Positions 1 to 5,270 of a stretch of DNA of 5,270 nt are shown here, piece by piece. The notes beneath the pieces were generated by a model. The model made no database searches. It saw nothing but the letters and a program-made list of their open reading frames with translations, and was not told the origin of the DNA. A program made the position numbers and the translations under genes. How positions within the stretch are numbered: position 1 is the stretch's first letter; the number at the start of each line of letters is the position of its first letter. The DNA comes from Elusimicrobiota bacterium (GTDB lineage Bacteria; Elusimicrobiota; Elusimicrobia; FEN-1173), in contig JACQPF010000271.1 in assembly GCA_016207625.1 (NCBI GenBank), forward strand, positions 1-5,270. Direction: 5' to 3'.

Positions 1-192
1 GAGATGGGGCTGCGCTCCGAGGATTTTGTTCCGGATGTCTTCCCGGAACCCCGTCATGACGGCCAGCGTGGCGATCAGCGCGGCCACGCCCACCATGACC
101 CCCCCCACCGCTATGGCGGACGTCAGCAAGCCGCCCAAGGTGTGGCGGTTGCCTTTCAAATATCGCAATGCGATGAACAACTCGAATGGCAT
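1..192 (-). CDS. LolC/LolE-family lipoprotein-releasing ABC transporter permease, N-terminal part
   Basis: This is the first 64 codons of an inner-membrane permease of the LolC/LolE (FtsX-like/MacB-type) family; the rest lies beyond the window. With the ATPase LolD, such proteins extract mature lipoproteins from the inner membrane for transfer to LolA. The start MPFELFIALRYLKGNR matches the short cytoplasmic lead of the family. It is followed by a hydrophobic membrane segment at about residues 20-46 (TSAIAVGGVMVGVAALIATL) and then the family pattern AVMTGFREDIRNKILGAQPH. LolC and LolE cannot be told apart from this fragment, and many phyla carry one hybrid protein. The ATG lies 19 nt after the lysS stop, with only a weak Shine-Dalgarno-like GCGGAT, so it probably shares the lysS transcript and may be translationally coupled. 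Codons 29-31 contain a run of eight G. Confidence 0.9.
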   Translation of the reverse strand, partial: MPFELFIALRYLKGNRHTLGGLLTSAIAVGGVMVGVAALIATLAVMTGFREDIRNKILGAQPHL

Positions 193-211
193 CAGGATTT
201 ATCCGCTGGGG

Positions 212-1723
212 CTATTGCGGTCGTAAGAGAGGGAACAAAATGACTTCACGAATGGAATCCGTGCCCGTGAGGATCATGGTGAGCCTGTCCACGCCGATCC
301 CCAGTCCTCCGGCCGGAGGCATGCCGTGCTCCAGGGCGATGAGGAACTCCTCATCCGCCGGCATCGCCTCTTCATCCCCCTCCTGGCGCTGGCGGGCTTG
401 CTCTTGGAAATGCGTCCGCTGAACATCCGGGTCGTTCTGCTCGGAGTAGGCGTTGGCCACCTCTTCCCCGGCGATGAACAGCTCGAACCGTTCGGCGATC
501 TCTGGGTGCTCCGCGTTTTGCTTTGCCAATGGCGAAAAGGCGGCCGGGTAGCCGAACACGAAAGCCGTGGACGGCAGGCGGGGAAGGATCTTCGTGTCCA
601 GGATCGCTTCAAAACACTTGTGGTCGGGCATCTTGTCGCTGACGGGGAGGCCCAGCTTTTGGGCGGCGGCCCGCCATCCGTTTTCACGGCACAGGGCGAG
701 GTAATCCAACCCCGCATACTCCGGGAAGAGGCCGACGAGGGACAACCGCGCGAAGGGCTCGGCCAAGGAAAACCGTCGGCCGCGATATTCGAAAACCATT
801 CCTTCGAGCTTGCCTTCGGGCACGATGTCCATTGCGGCCTTCCGGATGATCTCTTCGACCAAATCCATCATGCCTTGATAGTCGGTGTAGGCTTGGTAGG
901 CCTCGAGAATCGTGAACTCGGGGTTATGCCGGGTGTCGATGCCCTCGTTCCGAAAACACCGGCCGATCTCATAGACCCGCTCCAGACCCCCCACCAGGAG
1001 CCGCTTTAAAAAAAGCTCAGGCGCGATCCGCATATAGAGGTCCATATCCAGCGCTTCGTGATGGGTGATGAAGGGTTTCGCCGCGGCGCCACCGGGGACG
1101 GCCTGCATCATGGGCGTTTCCACCTCCACGAAACCTTTTTCGTCCAGCACGCGGCGCATGGCAGCGACGATCTTCCGCCGGTTCATGAATTTTTGACGCG
1201 CCTCCTCATTGGAAAAAAGGTCCACCTCGCGGCGTCGGAAACGGATTTCCACATCCGTCATGCCGTGGAATTTTTCCGGGGGAGGCCTGAGGGCTTTCCC
1301 GAGGATCTTCCAGGATTTGGCCCGGATCGTGATTTCGCCCGTCTTGGTGCGGAACGGAACGCCCGTGACTCCGAGGATATCCCCCAAATCCGCCTGATCC
1401 TTGAAGAGCTTATAGGACTCCTCGCCCAACTCATCCTTCCGGACATAAACTTGAATGCGCGCCGTCCGGTCCTGAACGTGCGCGAAAGCGGCTTTGCCCA
1501 TGTCCCGGCGAGTCATGAGGCGGCCGGCGACGGAAACGGTGTCCTCCGCCATGCCCTCAGGCCCAAGCCCTTCATATCTTTGAAGGACCTCCTTGGCGGC
1601 ATGTGAAATCTCAAAACGCGTCGGATAAGGGTTGATCCCCGCCTCGCGGAATTGTTGGATCTTGGCGCGCCTCTGCGCGATCAGTTCGTCCAGCGTATGC
1701 GGGAGTGCGTTCGGTGAGTTAAT
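212..1723 (-). CDS. lysS: Lysyl-tRNA synthetase, class II (probable ATT start)
   Basis: LysRS charges tRNA-Lys with lysine using ATP, in the cytoplasm. From the ATT at 1723 the protein has 503 residues, the usual family length. Seen in order: an N-terminal helix (LDELIAQRRAKIQQF, residues 11-25) and the INPYPTRFE segment; the OB-fold anticodon-binding domain at about 63-150; class II motif 1 around 180-208 ending VETPM; motif 2 FRNEGIDTRHNPEFT at about 257-271; the lysine-pocket region RFELFIAGEEVANAYSEQNDP at about 412-432; and motif 3 GGLGIGVDRL at about 472-481. The stop is TAG. Start choice: the first in-frame ATG (1552) would remove 57 residues that are clearly LysRS. Upstream of it the frame is open back to a TGA at 1748-1750 but holds no ATG, GTG or TTG. 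An ATT at 1721-1723 sits 7 nt after GAGGAG, so I place the start there. A single-base sequence error is the main alternative. Gene identity is near certain; the exact start is not. Confidence 0.96.
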   Translation of the reverse strand: MNSPNALPHTLDELIAQRRAKIQQFREAGINPYPTRFEISHAAKEVLQRYEGLGPEGMAEDTVSVAGRLMTRRDMGKAAFAHVQDRTARIQVYVRKDELGEESYKLFKDQADLGDILGVTGVPFRTKTGEITIRAKSWKILGKALRPPPEKFHGMTDVEIRFRRREVDLFSNEEARQKFMNRRKIVAAMRRVLDEKGFVEVETPMMQAVPGGAAAKPFITHHEALDMDLYMRIAPELFLKRLLVGGLERVYEIGRCFRNEGIDTRHNPEFTILEAYQAYTDYQGMMDLVEEIIRKAAMDIVPEGKLEGMVFEYRGRRFSLAEPFARLSLVGLFPEYAGLDYLALCRENGWRAAAQKLGLPVSDKMPDHKCFEAILDTKILPRLPSTAFVFGYPAAFSPLAKQNAEHPEIAERFELFIAGEEVANAYSEQNDPDVQRTHFQEQARQRQEGDEEAMPADEEFLIALEHGMPPAGGLGIGVDRLTMILTGTDSIREVILFPLLRPQ

Positions 1724-1730
1724 GAGAATG

Positions 1731-1739
1731 CTCCTCTCT
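1731..1739 (-). promoter_or_regulatory. Strong ribosome binding site of lysS
   Basis: The minus strand reads AGAGAGGAG, a strong match to the anti-Shine-Dalgarno of 16S rRNA. The 3' end of GAGGAG is 7 nt from the ATT at 1721-1723, which is optimal spacing. It is only 1 nt from another in-frame ATT (1727-1729), too close to use. There is no ATG, GTG or TTG in the lysS frame at usable distance. This site therefore decides the unusual start proposed for lysS. Confidence 0.7.
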
Positions 1740-1760
1740 GTTGTCCTTCAAAAACATGTC

Positions 1761-1789
1761 ATTTTATCCCCTTAAAAAGGGGTTGTCAA
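1761..1789 (-). promoter_or_regulatory. Sigma70-type promoter of lysS
   Basis: On the minus strand there is a perfect -35 box TTGACA (1784-1789), a 17-nt spacer (1767-1783), and a -10 box TAAAAT (1761-1766) matching five of six consensus bases. It sits in the only sizeable gene-free gap of the window, 19 nt after the prfB stop codon. Transcription would be expected to start near 1754, giving a leader of about 31 nt that contains the lysS Shine-Dalgarno. It would drive lysS and the following lolC/E-type gene. The start site is inferred from box geometry, not observed. Confidence 0.75.
1768..1782. repeat. 15-bp inverted repeat in the lysS promoter spacer
   Basis: CCCCTTAAAAAGGGG has two perfect 6-bp arms (1768-1773 and 1777-1782) around a 3-bp centre, and lies wholly between the -35 and -10 boxes of the lysS promoter. 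A dyad in this position could be an operator for a dimeric regulator. As RNA from prfB read-through it could form a small hairpin, but no U-run follows it on the minus strand, so it is not a convincing intrinsic terminator. No known operator is recognised. Confidence 0.5.
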
Positions 1790-1808
1790 AGCAACAAAAC
1801 CGGCCCTG

Positions 1809-2940
1809 TCACACGTTTTCCACGGAACGGCGGGGTTTCTCGCCGCTCAGTTTCCACCCCAGATAGGCGTTGATGAAAGGGTCCAAATCGCCGTCCATCA
1901 CCGAGTTGATCTGGGATGTCTCATGCCCGCTGCGGAGGTCTTTCACCATCTGATACGGCATGAACACGTAGGAGCGGATCTGGTTCCCCCAGGCGATATC
2001 GCCTTTGGAGTCGTAGTGTTTCTCAACGACGGCGCGCTGTTTCTCCAGTTCCAAATCGTAGAGCTTGGCCTTCAACATCTTCAAGCACATGGCCTTGTTC
2101 TTGAATTGAGAACGCTCGTTCTGGGATTGAACGACGACCCCCGAGGGCGCATGGGTGATCCGGACCGCCGATTCCGTCTTGTTGACATATTGCCCGCCGT
2201 GGCCGCCCGCGCGGTAGGTGTCGATGCGCAGGTCCGCCTCGTTGACTTGGACATCGATATTGTCGTCGATTTCCGGCAACACGTCGCTGGCCGCGAACGA
2301 GGTGTGCCGGCGCGCGTTTGAATCGAAAGGCGAGATCCGGACCAGGCGGTGTACTCCGGCTTCCGATTGAAGCAAACCATAGGCGTAGGGTCCGTTCACA
2401 AGGAAAGTGATCCTCTTGATCCCGGCCTCTTCGCCCGGAAGAACATCGGTGATCTCCACCCGGAACCCCTTGGATTCCGACCATCGTTGATACATCCGGA
2501 AGAGCATGTCCACCCAGTCGCACGCCTCGGTTCCGCCGGCGCCGGCGTGGAGGGAGACGATGGCGTTGTTCCGGTCCATGGGGCCTGCGAGCTTGGCTTT
2601 CGTGGTCAGGTCCCCCACGGACTTTTCGAGCGACTGAAGGCCTTTGATCGCCTCCTGCAACTCGCCCATGTCCTCGACTTCCCGGGCCAATTCAAAGTGG
2701 GCATGCCGGTCCTGCCATTCGCGGTCGAGGCGGTCCCATTGGGTGGTTTGTTCCCGGAGGACGTCCGTCTCTTTCATGGTCTTTTGGGCTTCCTGCGGGA
2801 CATCCCAAAAAGCGGGTTGGGCGGCGAGGGCCTCGAGTTCCTTCAGCCTCTCGCGTTTCTTGGGGACGTCAAAGAAACCTCCCGAGCTGGTCCAGGGAGT
2901 TCCTGACGCGGTCGAGCGTTTCCTGCGTTTCCTTGAACAT
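1809..2940 (-). CDS. prfB: Peptide chain release factor 2, with programmed +1 frameshift
   Basis: RF2 recognises UGA and UAA in the ribosomal A site and triggers hydrolysis of peptidyl-tRNA. The gene is in two frames. The ATG at 2940 opens a 23-codon segment (MFKETQETLDRV to LGRFL) ending at an in-frame TGA (2869-2871). Skipping the T at 2871 joins it to a second frame (2870-1809) of 353 codons, starting DVPKKRERLKEL. The 376-residue product is close to the usual 365 or so. Visible parts: an N-terminal helical domain; AGAGGTEACDWVDML, typical of release factors; the SPF stop-codon recognition tripeptide at about 203-205; and the catalytic GGQ at about 248-250, in the context RAGGHGGQYVNKTESAVR. 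SPF, rather than the PxT of RF1, identifies RF2. The gene itself ends with TGA. It begins 11 nt after lnt, so it is probably in the same operon. Starting at the internal ATG (2777) would be a false truncation. Confidence 0.97.
2868..2883 (-). promoter_or_regulatory. RF2 programmed +1 frameshift site (autoregulatory)
   Basis: The minus strand reads GGGAGGTTTCTTTGAC. It contains an internal Shine-Dalgarno-like GGGAGG, a 3-nt spacer TTT, the slip codon CTT, and TGA followed by C. This is the layout of the E. coli prfB signal (AGGGGG, 3 nt, CTT TGA C). When RF2 is scarce, termination at this UGA is slow. Peptidyl-tRNA-Leu then slips forward by one base from CUU to UUU, and decoding resumes at GAC. 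RF2 thereby limits its own synthesis. The layout is seen directly; the mechanism is known for the family. Confidence 0.96.
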
Positions 2941-2949
2941 GATGAGATA

Positions 2950-2953
2950 TCCT
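2950..2953 (-). promoter_or_regulatory. Ribosome binding site of prfB, overlapping the lnt stop
   Basis: AGGA on the minus strand lies 9 nt before the prfB ATG at 2940, and its first two bases are the last two of the lnt TAG stop (2952-2954). This overlap suggests that ribosomes finishing lnt help initiate prfB. It also supports 2940 as the true start of the frame ahead of the frameshift. Confidence 0.6.
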
Positions 2954-4478
2954 ATCTTTTCCGTCGATATCCTGTCAACAAAAGCAACCCGTCGCGAAGC
3001 CACCCGATCAGCACGACGAAGACGCAGCCCCAGGCGAACACGTCGCCGAGCCGAACGTAGATCGTCTCCCCCGCGACCGCCTGCGGTTTGCCGCGCAAGA
3101 CAGCGCGTTGCGATAGGCCCGTCCGGGCCGCCACGCGCCCGTGGGGATCGATGAATCCCGAGATCCCCGTGTTGGCCGCCCGGATCACCCAGGTCCGCGT
3201 TTCGACGGCGCGCAGAACGCTGGCGATGAAGTGTTGTTCGGGCGCGGCCGTGTTGAGATACCAGCCGTCGTTCGTCATGTTGATGGTGATCTGCGCCCCG
3301 TCCACAACGAAGCGGCGGATGATGTCCGGGAAGAGGGACTCAAAACAGATGTTGGCGCTGAACCGGCCCCACGGCGCCTGGAAAACCGTTTCATCGCGAG
3401 ACCCGGCAAAATCGCCCAACTCATTTAAGACGGAAATCCAGCGGGAAAAAATCTTTTGAAGCGGGATGAACTCGCCGAATGGCACGAGATGTTTTTTCCG
3501 GTATTGGCCCAGGAGTTCCCCGGACGGAGAGAACAGAAACGCGGCGTTGTAATCCTTCCCCTGTTGATGGGTGGCGGCGCCGATGAGGAGGAAGGAGCGG
3601 GTCTCGCGGGCCAGCTCCTGGACCCAGTTGAGGTACTTGGGCTCGTTCGGAATCCATCCGGGCACCGCGGTTTCCGGCCAGACGATAAAGTCGGACCCGA
3701 TGCCGGCTTCATGGGCCAGCTTCGTGTAGACATCGACGATGTCGTCTTCATACGCCTGGTCCCATTTAATGTATTGATCGATGTTCCCTTGCAAAATGGC
3801 CGTCGCGACGGGCGGCCCGGCCGCGGAAAGAGGCGCATTGAATAGCTTAAGGCTCCAGAGGGCGAGGAGTGCCGCCGCCACCAGCGAGGGAACCAGGCGG
3901 CCGAGCCAATTCCAGCGCTTTTCCATTAAGTCCCGGACAAGGAAGGCCAGCAAGGCGTTCACAAGCATGATGAAGAAAGTGACGGCGTAGGCGCCCCCGA
4001 CCGAGGCCAGGGATAACCATTGGGGGTGTTCCCATTGTGAATATCCGGTGAGGAGCCAGGGGAACCCCGTAAATAGATGCGCACGGGCGAATTCCAGCGC
4101 CGTCCATCCACAGGCGATGACGATGGGGCGCGACCACGCGGGATGGCTCTCCATTTTCCGAATGAACAAGCCGAAGACGCCCCAATAGAGAGCCATGTAT
4201 CCCGATAACGCCGTCAAGGCCAGGAGGCTTGTCGGGGCGTTCACTCCCCCCATGCGGCACGTGGGATAAACCCAAAAGAGCGTCCCGATGTTCGCGCAGA
4301 TTCCCGCCGTGAAAGACCAAAGGAAAGAGTGGAGATATGACCGGTCTTTGATCGCAAGGATCAGGGGGATGAAGCCGACCCACGCCAAAAGGGCCACATT
4401 CCATTTCGGGAAGGAAAGAGCGTAGACGGCTCCAGTCAGCATCGATAAGAGACCGGGATTTTTACATTTGGCGAGCAT
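2952..4478 (-). CDS. lnt: Apolipoprotein N-acyltransferase
   Basis: Lnt is an inner-membrane enzyme that moves an acyl chain from a phospholipid to the free amino group of the N-terminal cysteine of apolipoproteins, the last step before Lol sorting. From the ATG at 4478 it has 508 residues, normal for the family. About seven hydrophobic segments fill residues 10-215 and one more lies near 480-500, matching the eight-helix fold. Between them is a nitrilase-like domain with the full catalytic set: Glu269 in FIVWPETAVPGW, Lys328 in YRKKHLVPFGEF, and Cys378 in NICFESLFP with the following Glu380. TNDGWY and RAANTGISGFIDPHG are also family-typical. Start choice: the ATG at 4478 follows GGAAGGGA at good distance. 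The in-frame ATG at 4493 would add five residues (MGRDS) but has only a weak AAGAAA before it. It lies a few tens of nucleotides after secA with no promoter visible between, so co-transcription is likely. Confidence 0.95.
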   Translation of the reverse strand: MLAKCKNPGLLSMLTGAVYALSFPKWNVALLAWVGFIPLILAIKDRSYLHSFLWSFTAGICANIGTLFWVYPTCRMGGVNAPTSLLALTALSGYMALYWGVFGLFIRKMESHPAWSRPIVIACGWTALEFARAHLFTGFPWLLTGYSQWEHPQWLSLASVGGAYAVTFFIMLVNALLAFLVRDLMEKRWNWLGRLVPSLVAAALLALWSLKLFNAPLSAAGPPVATAILQGNIDQYIKWDQAYEDDIVDVYTKLAHEAGIGSDFIVWPETAVPGWIPNEPKYLNWVQELARETRSFLLIGAATHQQGKDYNAAFLFSPSGELLGQYRKKHLVPFGEFIPLQKIFSRWISVLNELGDFAGSRDETVFQAPWGRFSANICFESLFPDIIRRFVVDGAQITINMTNDGWYLNTAAPEQHFIASVLRAVETRTWVIRAANTGISGFIDPHGRVAARTGLSQRAVLRGKPQAVAGETIYVRLGDVFAWGCVFVVLIGWLRDGLLLLTGYRRKR

Positions 4479-4482
4479 GGAG

Positions 4483-4490
4483 TCCCTTCC
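4483..4490 (-). promoter_or_regulatory. Ribosome binding site of lnt favouring the second ATG
   Basis: GGAAGGGA on the minus strand ends 4 nt before the ATG at 4478, with its GGAAG core 7 nt away. It falls between the two candidate ATGs (4493 and 4478). If used, it places the start at 4478 and leaves a 31-nt gap after secA; the upstream ATG would leave 16 nt. Confidence 0.55.
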
Positions 4491-4509
4491 CATATTTCTT
4501 GGGATCGGG

Positions 4510-5270
4510 TTATTTACCGCAGCACTTCTTGTGTTTCTTTCCGCTCCCGCAGGGGCAGGGATCGTTCCGGCCGATTTTCTTCACCTCGGGGAGTTCCGCG
4601 GTGGCCGTCTTGGCTGCGAATAGGGGGCCGTTGGCTGTTTGGGCGGGAGTGATCAACGGAGCGGTCTTCACCGCCGCGGGCGAGCCGCCTTCCGGCGCCG
4701 GTTCCTGCGCTTCGGGTTTTTCCGTCGTCATTACCCGCGGCGCGCGTTGAACGGGTTCCGGAGCGACCTGGATGCGGAAGAGGTATTCCAAGGTCTCTTC
4801 CCGGATGCGCTGCATCATGGATTCGAAGAGGTTGAACCCTTCTTTTTGGAACTCGATCAAGGGGTCTTTTTGGCCATAGGCCCGAAGGAAAATACCCTTG
4901 CGGAGCTGTTCCAAATACGTGAGGTGCTCCACCCAGGCGGTGTCCATGACCTGCAGGAGGACGAGCCGGCCCAACGATTCAAAAATGGCAGAACCCAGGT
5001 CTTCCTCGCGTTTGCGAAAACGGTTCTCAAGCGACTCGTCCAAGATCTCTTTCAGGTCTTCCTGGGACCGGTAATCTTCGGGCTTAAACTCCAAAGAAAC
5101 TTCGAAGCTGCGGGAGAGCCATGCGTTCAGGCTTTGGAAATCCCATTGCTCAGGCAGGGCTTTCTCCGGAGCCCAGAGGGCCAGTTTCTCCTCCAGAGAT
5201 TCCTTGAGCATGTCCCGGAAGCGCGGGGAGAGGTTTTCCCCTTCGAGTATGGCGTTGCGAAGCATATAGA
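4510..5270 (-). CDS. secA: Preprotein translocase ATPase SecA, C-terminal part
   Basis: SecA is the ATP-driven motor that pushes preproteins through SecYEG. Only the C-terminal 253 or so codons are in the window; the 5' part lies beyond 5270, and the ATG at 5265 is internal. Numbering from that ATG, residues 5-12 (AILEGENL) and the following helices are wing/scaffold sequence. Residues 102-166 hold the highly conserved helical scaffold block: LLQVMDTAWVEHL, LRKGIFLRAYGQKDPL and LEYLFRIQ. A Pro/Ala/Thr-rich linker spans about 168-229. The tail GRNDPCPCGSGKKHKKCCGK has the zinc ligands Cys237, Cys239, Cys248 and Cys249, which in SecA contact SecB or the ribosome. The TAA stop is at 4510-4512. 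Presence of this tail argues for a complete 3' end. The gene probably leads the transcript that continues into lnt and prfB, but its promoter is outside the window. Confidence 0.97.
   Translation of the reverse strand, partial: YMLRNAILEGENLSPRFRDMLKESLEEKLALWAPEKALPEQWDFQSLNAWLSRSFEVSLEFKPEDYRSQEDLKEILDESLENRFRKREEDLGSAIFESLGRLVLLQVMDTAWVEHLTYLEQLRKGIFLRAYGQKDPLIEFQKEGFNLFESMMQRIREETLEYLFRIQVAPEPVQRAPRVMTTEKPEAQEPAPEGGSPAAVKTAPLITPAQTANGPLFAAKTATAELPEVKKIGRNDPCPCGSGKKHKKCCGK

Noticed and set aside
326..1009. Long plus-strand ORF of 227 codons opposite lysS
   Set aside because: It is antisense to well-conserved LysRS motifs, has no recognisable domain, and is the kind of shadow frame expected in GC-rich DNA. 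The other plus-strand ORFs (for example 1058-1606, 1923-2321, 2349-2906 and 3456-3845) are rejected for the same reason.
1748..1762. An ATG at 1760-1762 in the lysS frame, blocked after four codons by TGA (1748-1750)
   Set aside because: Reading through this TGA would give lysS an ATG start, but the ATG overlaps the -10 box, no recoding signal is visible, and the prfB arrangement shows UGA is a true stop here. A +1 slip at TTT TGA would leave the lysS frame.
1768..1782. The CCCCTT/AAGGGG hairpin as an intrinsic terminator of prfB
   Set aside because: The stem is short and no U-run follows it on the minus strand. Its position between good -35 and -10 boxes is better explained as part of a promoter.
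1809..2777. prfB as a 322-residue protein starting at the ATG at 2777
   Set aside because: The coding frame continues upstream with conserved RF2 residues to the CTTTGAC slip site, and an ATG-started lead frame completes the protein at 2940.
3847..4404. 185-codon minus-strand ORF within lnt in another frame
   Set aside because: It overlaps the membrane-helix part of lnt, whose own frame shows clear family features. The alternative translation is Pro/Gly/His/Arg-rich with no known pattern.
1..5270. A search for a novel accessory system, CRISPR array, tRNA, insertion sequence or direct repeats
   Set aside because: Apart from small gaps, the window is filled by five conserved housekeeping genes. 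I saw no repeat array, transposase, tRNA-like segment or unknown gene.

Overview
The window is a tightly packed run of housekeeping genes, all read from the minus strand. In transcription order they are the 3' end of secA, lnt, prfB, lysS and the 5' end of a lolC/lolE-type permease gene. Lnt and a LolC/E permease together imply a diderm (Gram-negative type) bacterium with an outer membrane and triacylated lipoproteins. GC content looks like the upper 50s percent by eye. The proteins are clear family members, but I cannot fix the phylum. The prfB-lysS-lolC order fits groups such as Desulfobacterota or other deep-branching diderm phyla. That is an inference only, and the DNA could come from an uncultured lineage.

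Layout from the high-coordinate end: secA enters at the window edge and ends at 4510 with its zinc-binding tail. After a short gap comes lnt (4478 or 4493 to 2952). Its stop codon overlaps the Shine-Dalgarno of prfB, which starts only 11 nt later. prfB (2940 to 1809) is a two-frame gene: an ATG-started 23-codon stretch runs into an in-frame TGA set in the classical RF2 +1 frameshift signal. A call from the downstream ATG at 2777 would lose 54 residues. An 85-nt gap follows, holding a near-consensus sigma70 promoter (TTGACA, 17 nt, TAAAAT) whose spacer is a 15-bp inverted repeat. lysS comes next. Its conserved N-terminus extends well upstream of the first in-frame ATG (1552), yet the extension has no ATG, GTG or TTG. 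The best start is an ATT at 1723, 7 nt after a strong Shine-Dalgarno. The lolC/E-type gene begins 19 nt after lysS and leaves the window.

Functionally, SecA (preprotein export), Lnt (final lipoprotein acylation) and LolC/E (release of mature lipoproteins from the inner membrane) act one after another in lipoprotein biogenesis. RF2 and LysRS are translation factors placed between them. secA-lnt-prfB look co-transcribed, and lysS-lolC/E have their own promoter and may also receive read-through. There is no RNA gene, mobile element, CRISPR array or accessory system here. The most interesting signals are at the level of gene expression: the probable AUU start of lysS, the prfB recoding site, and the palindromic promoter between them.
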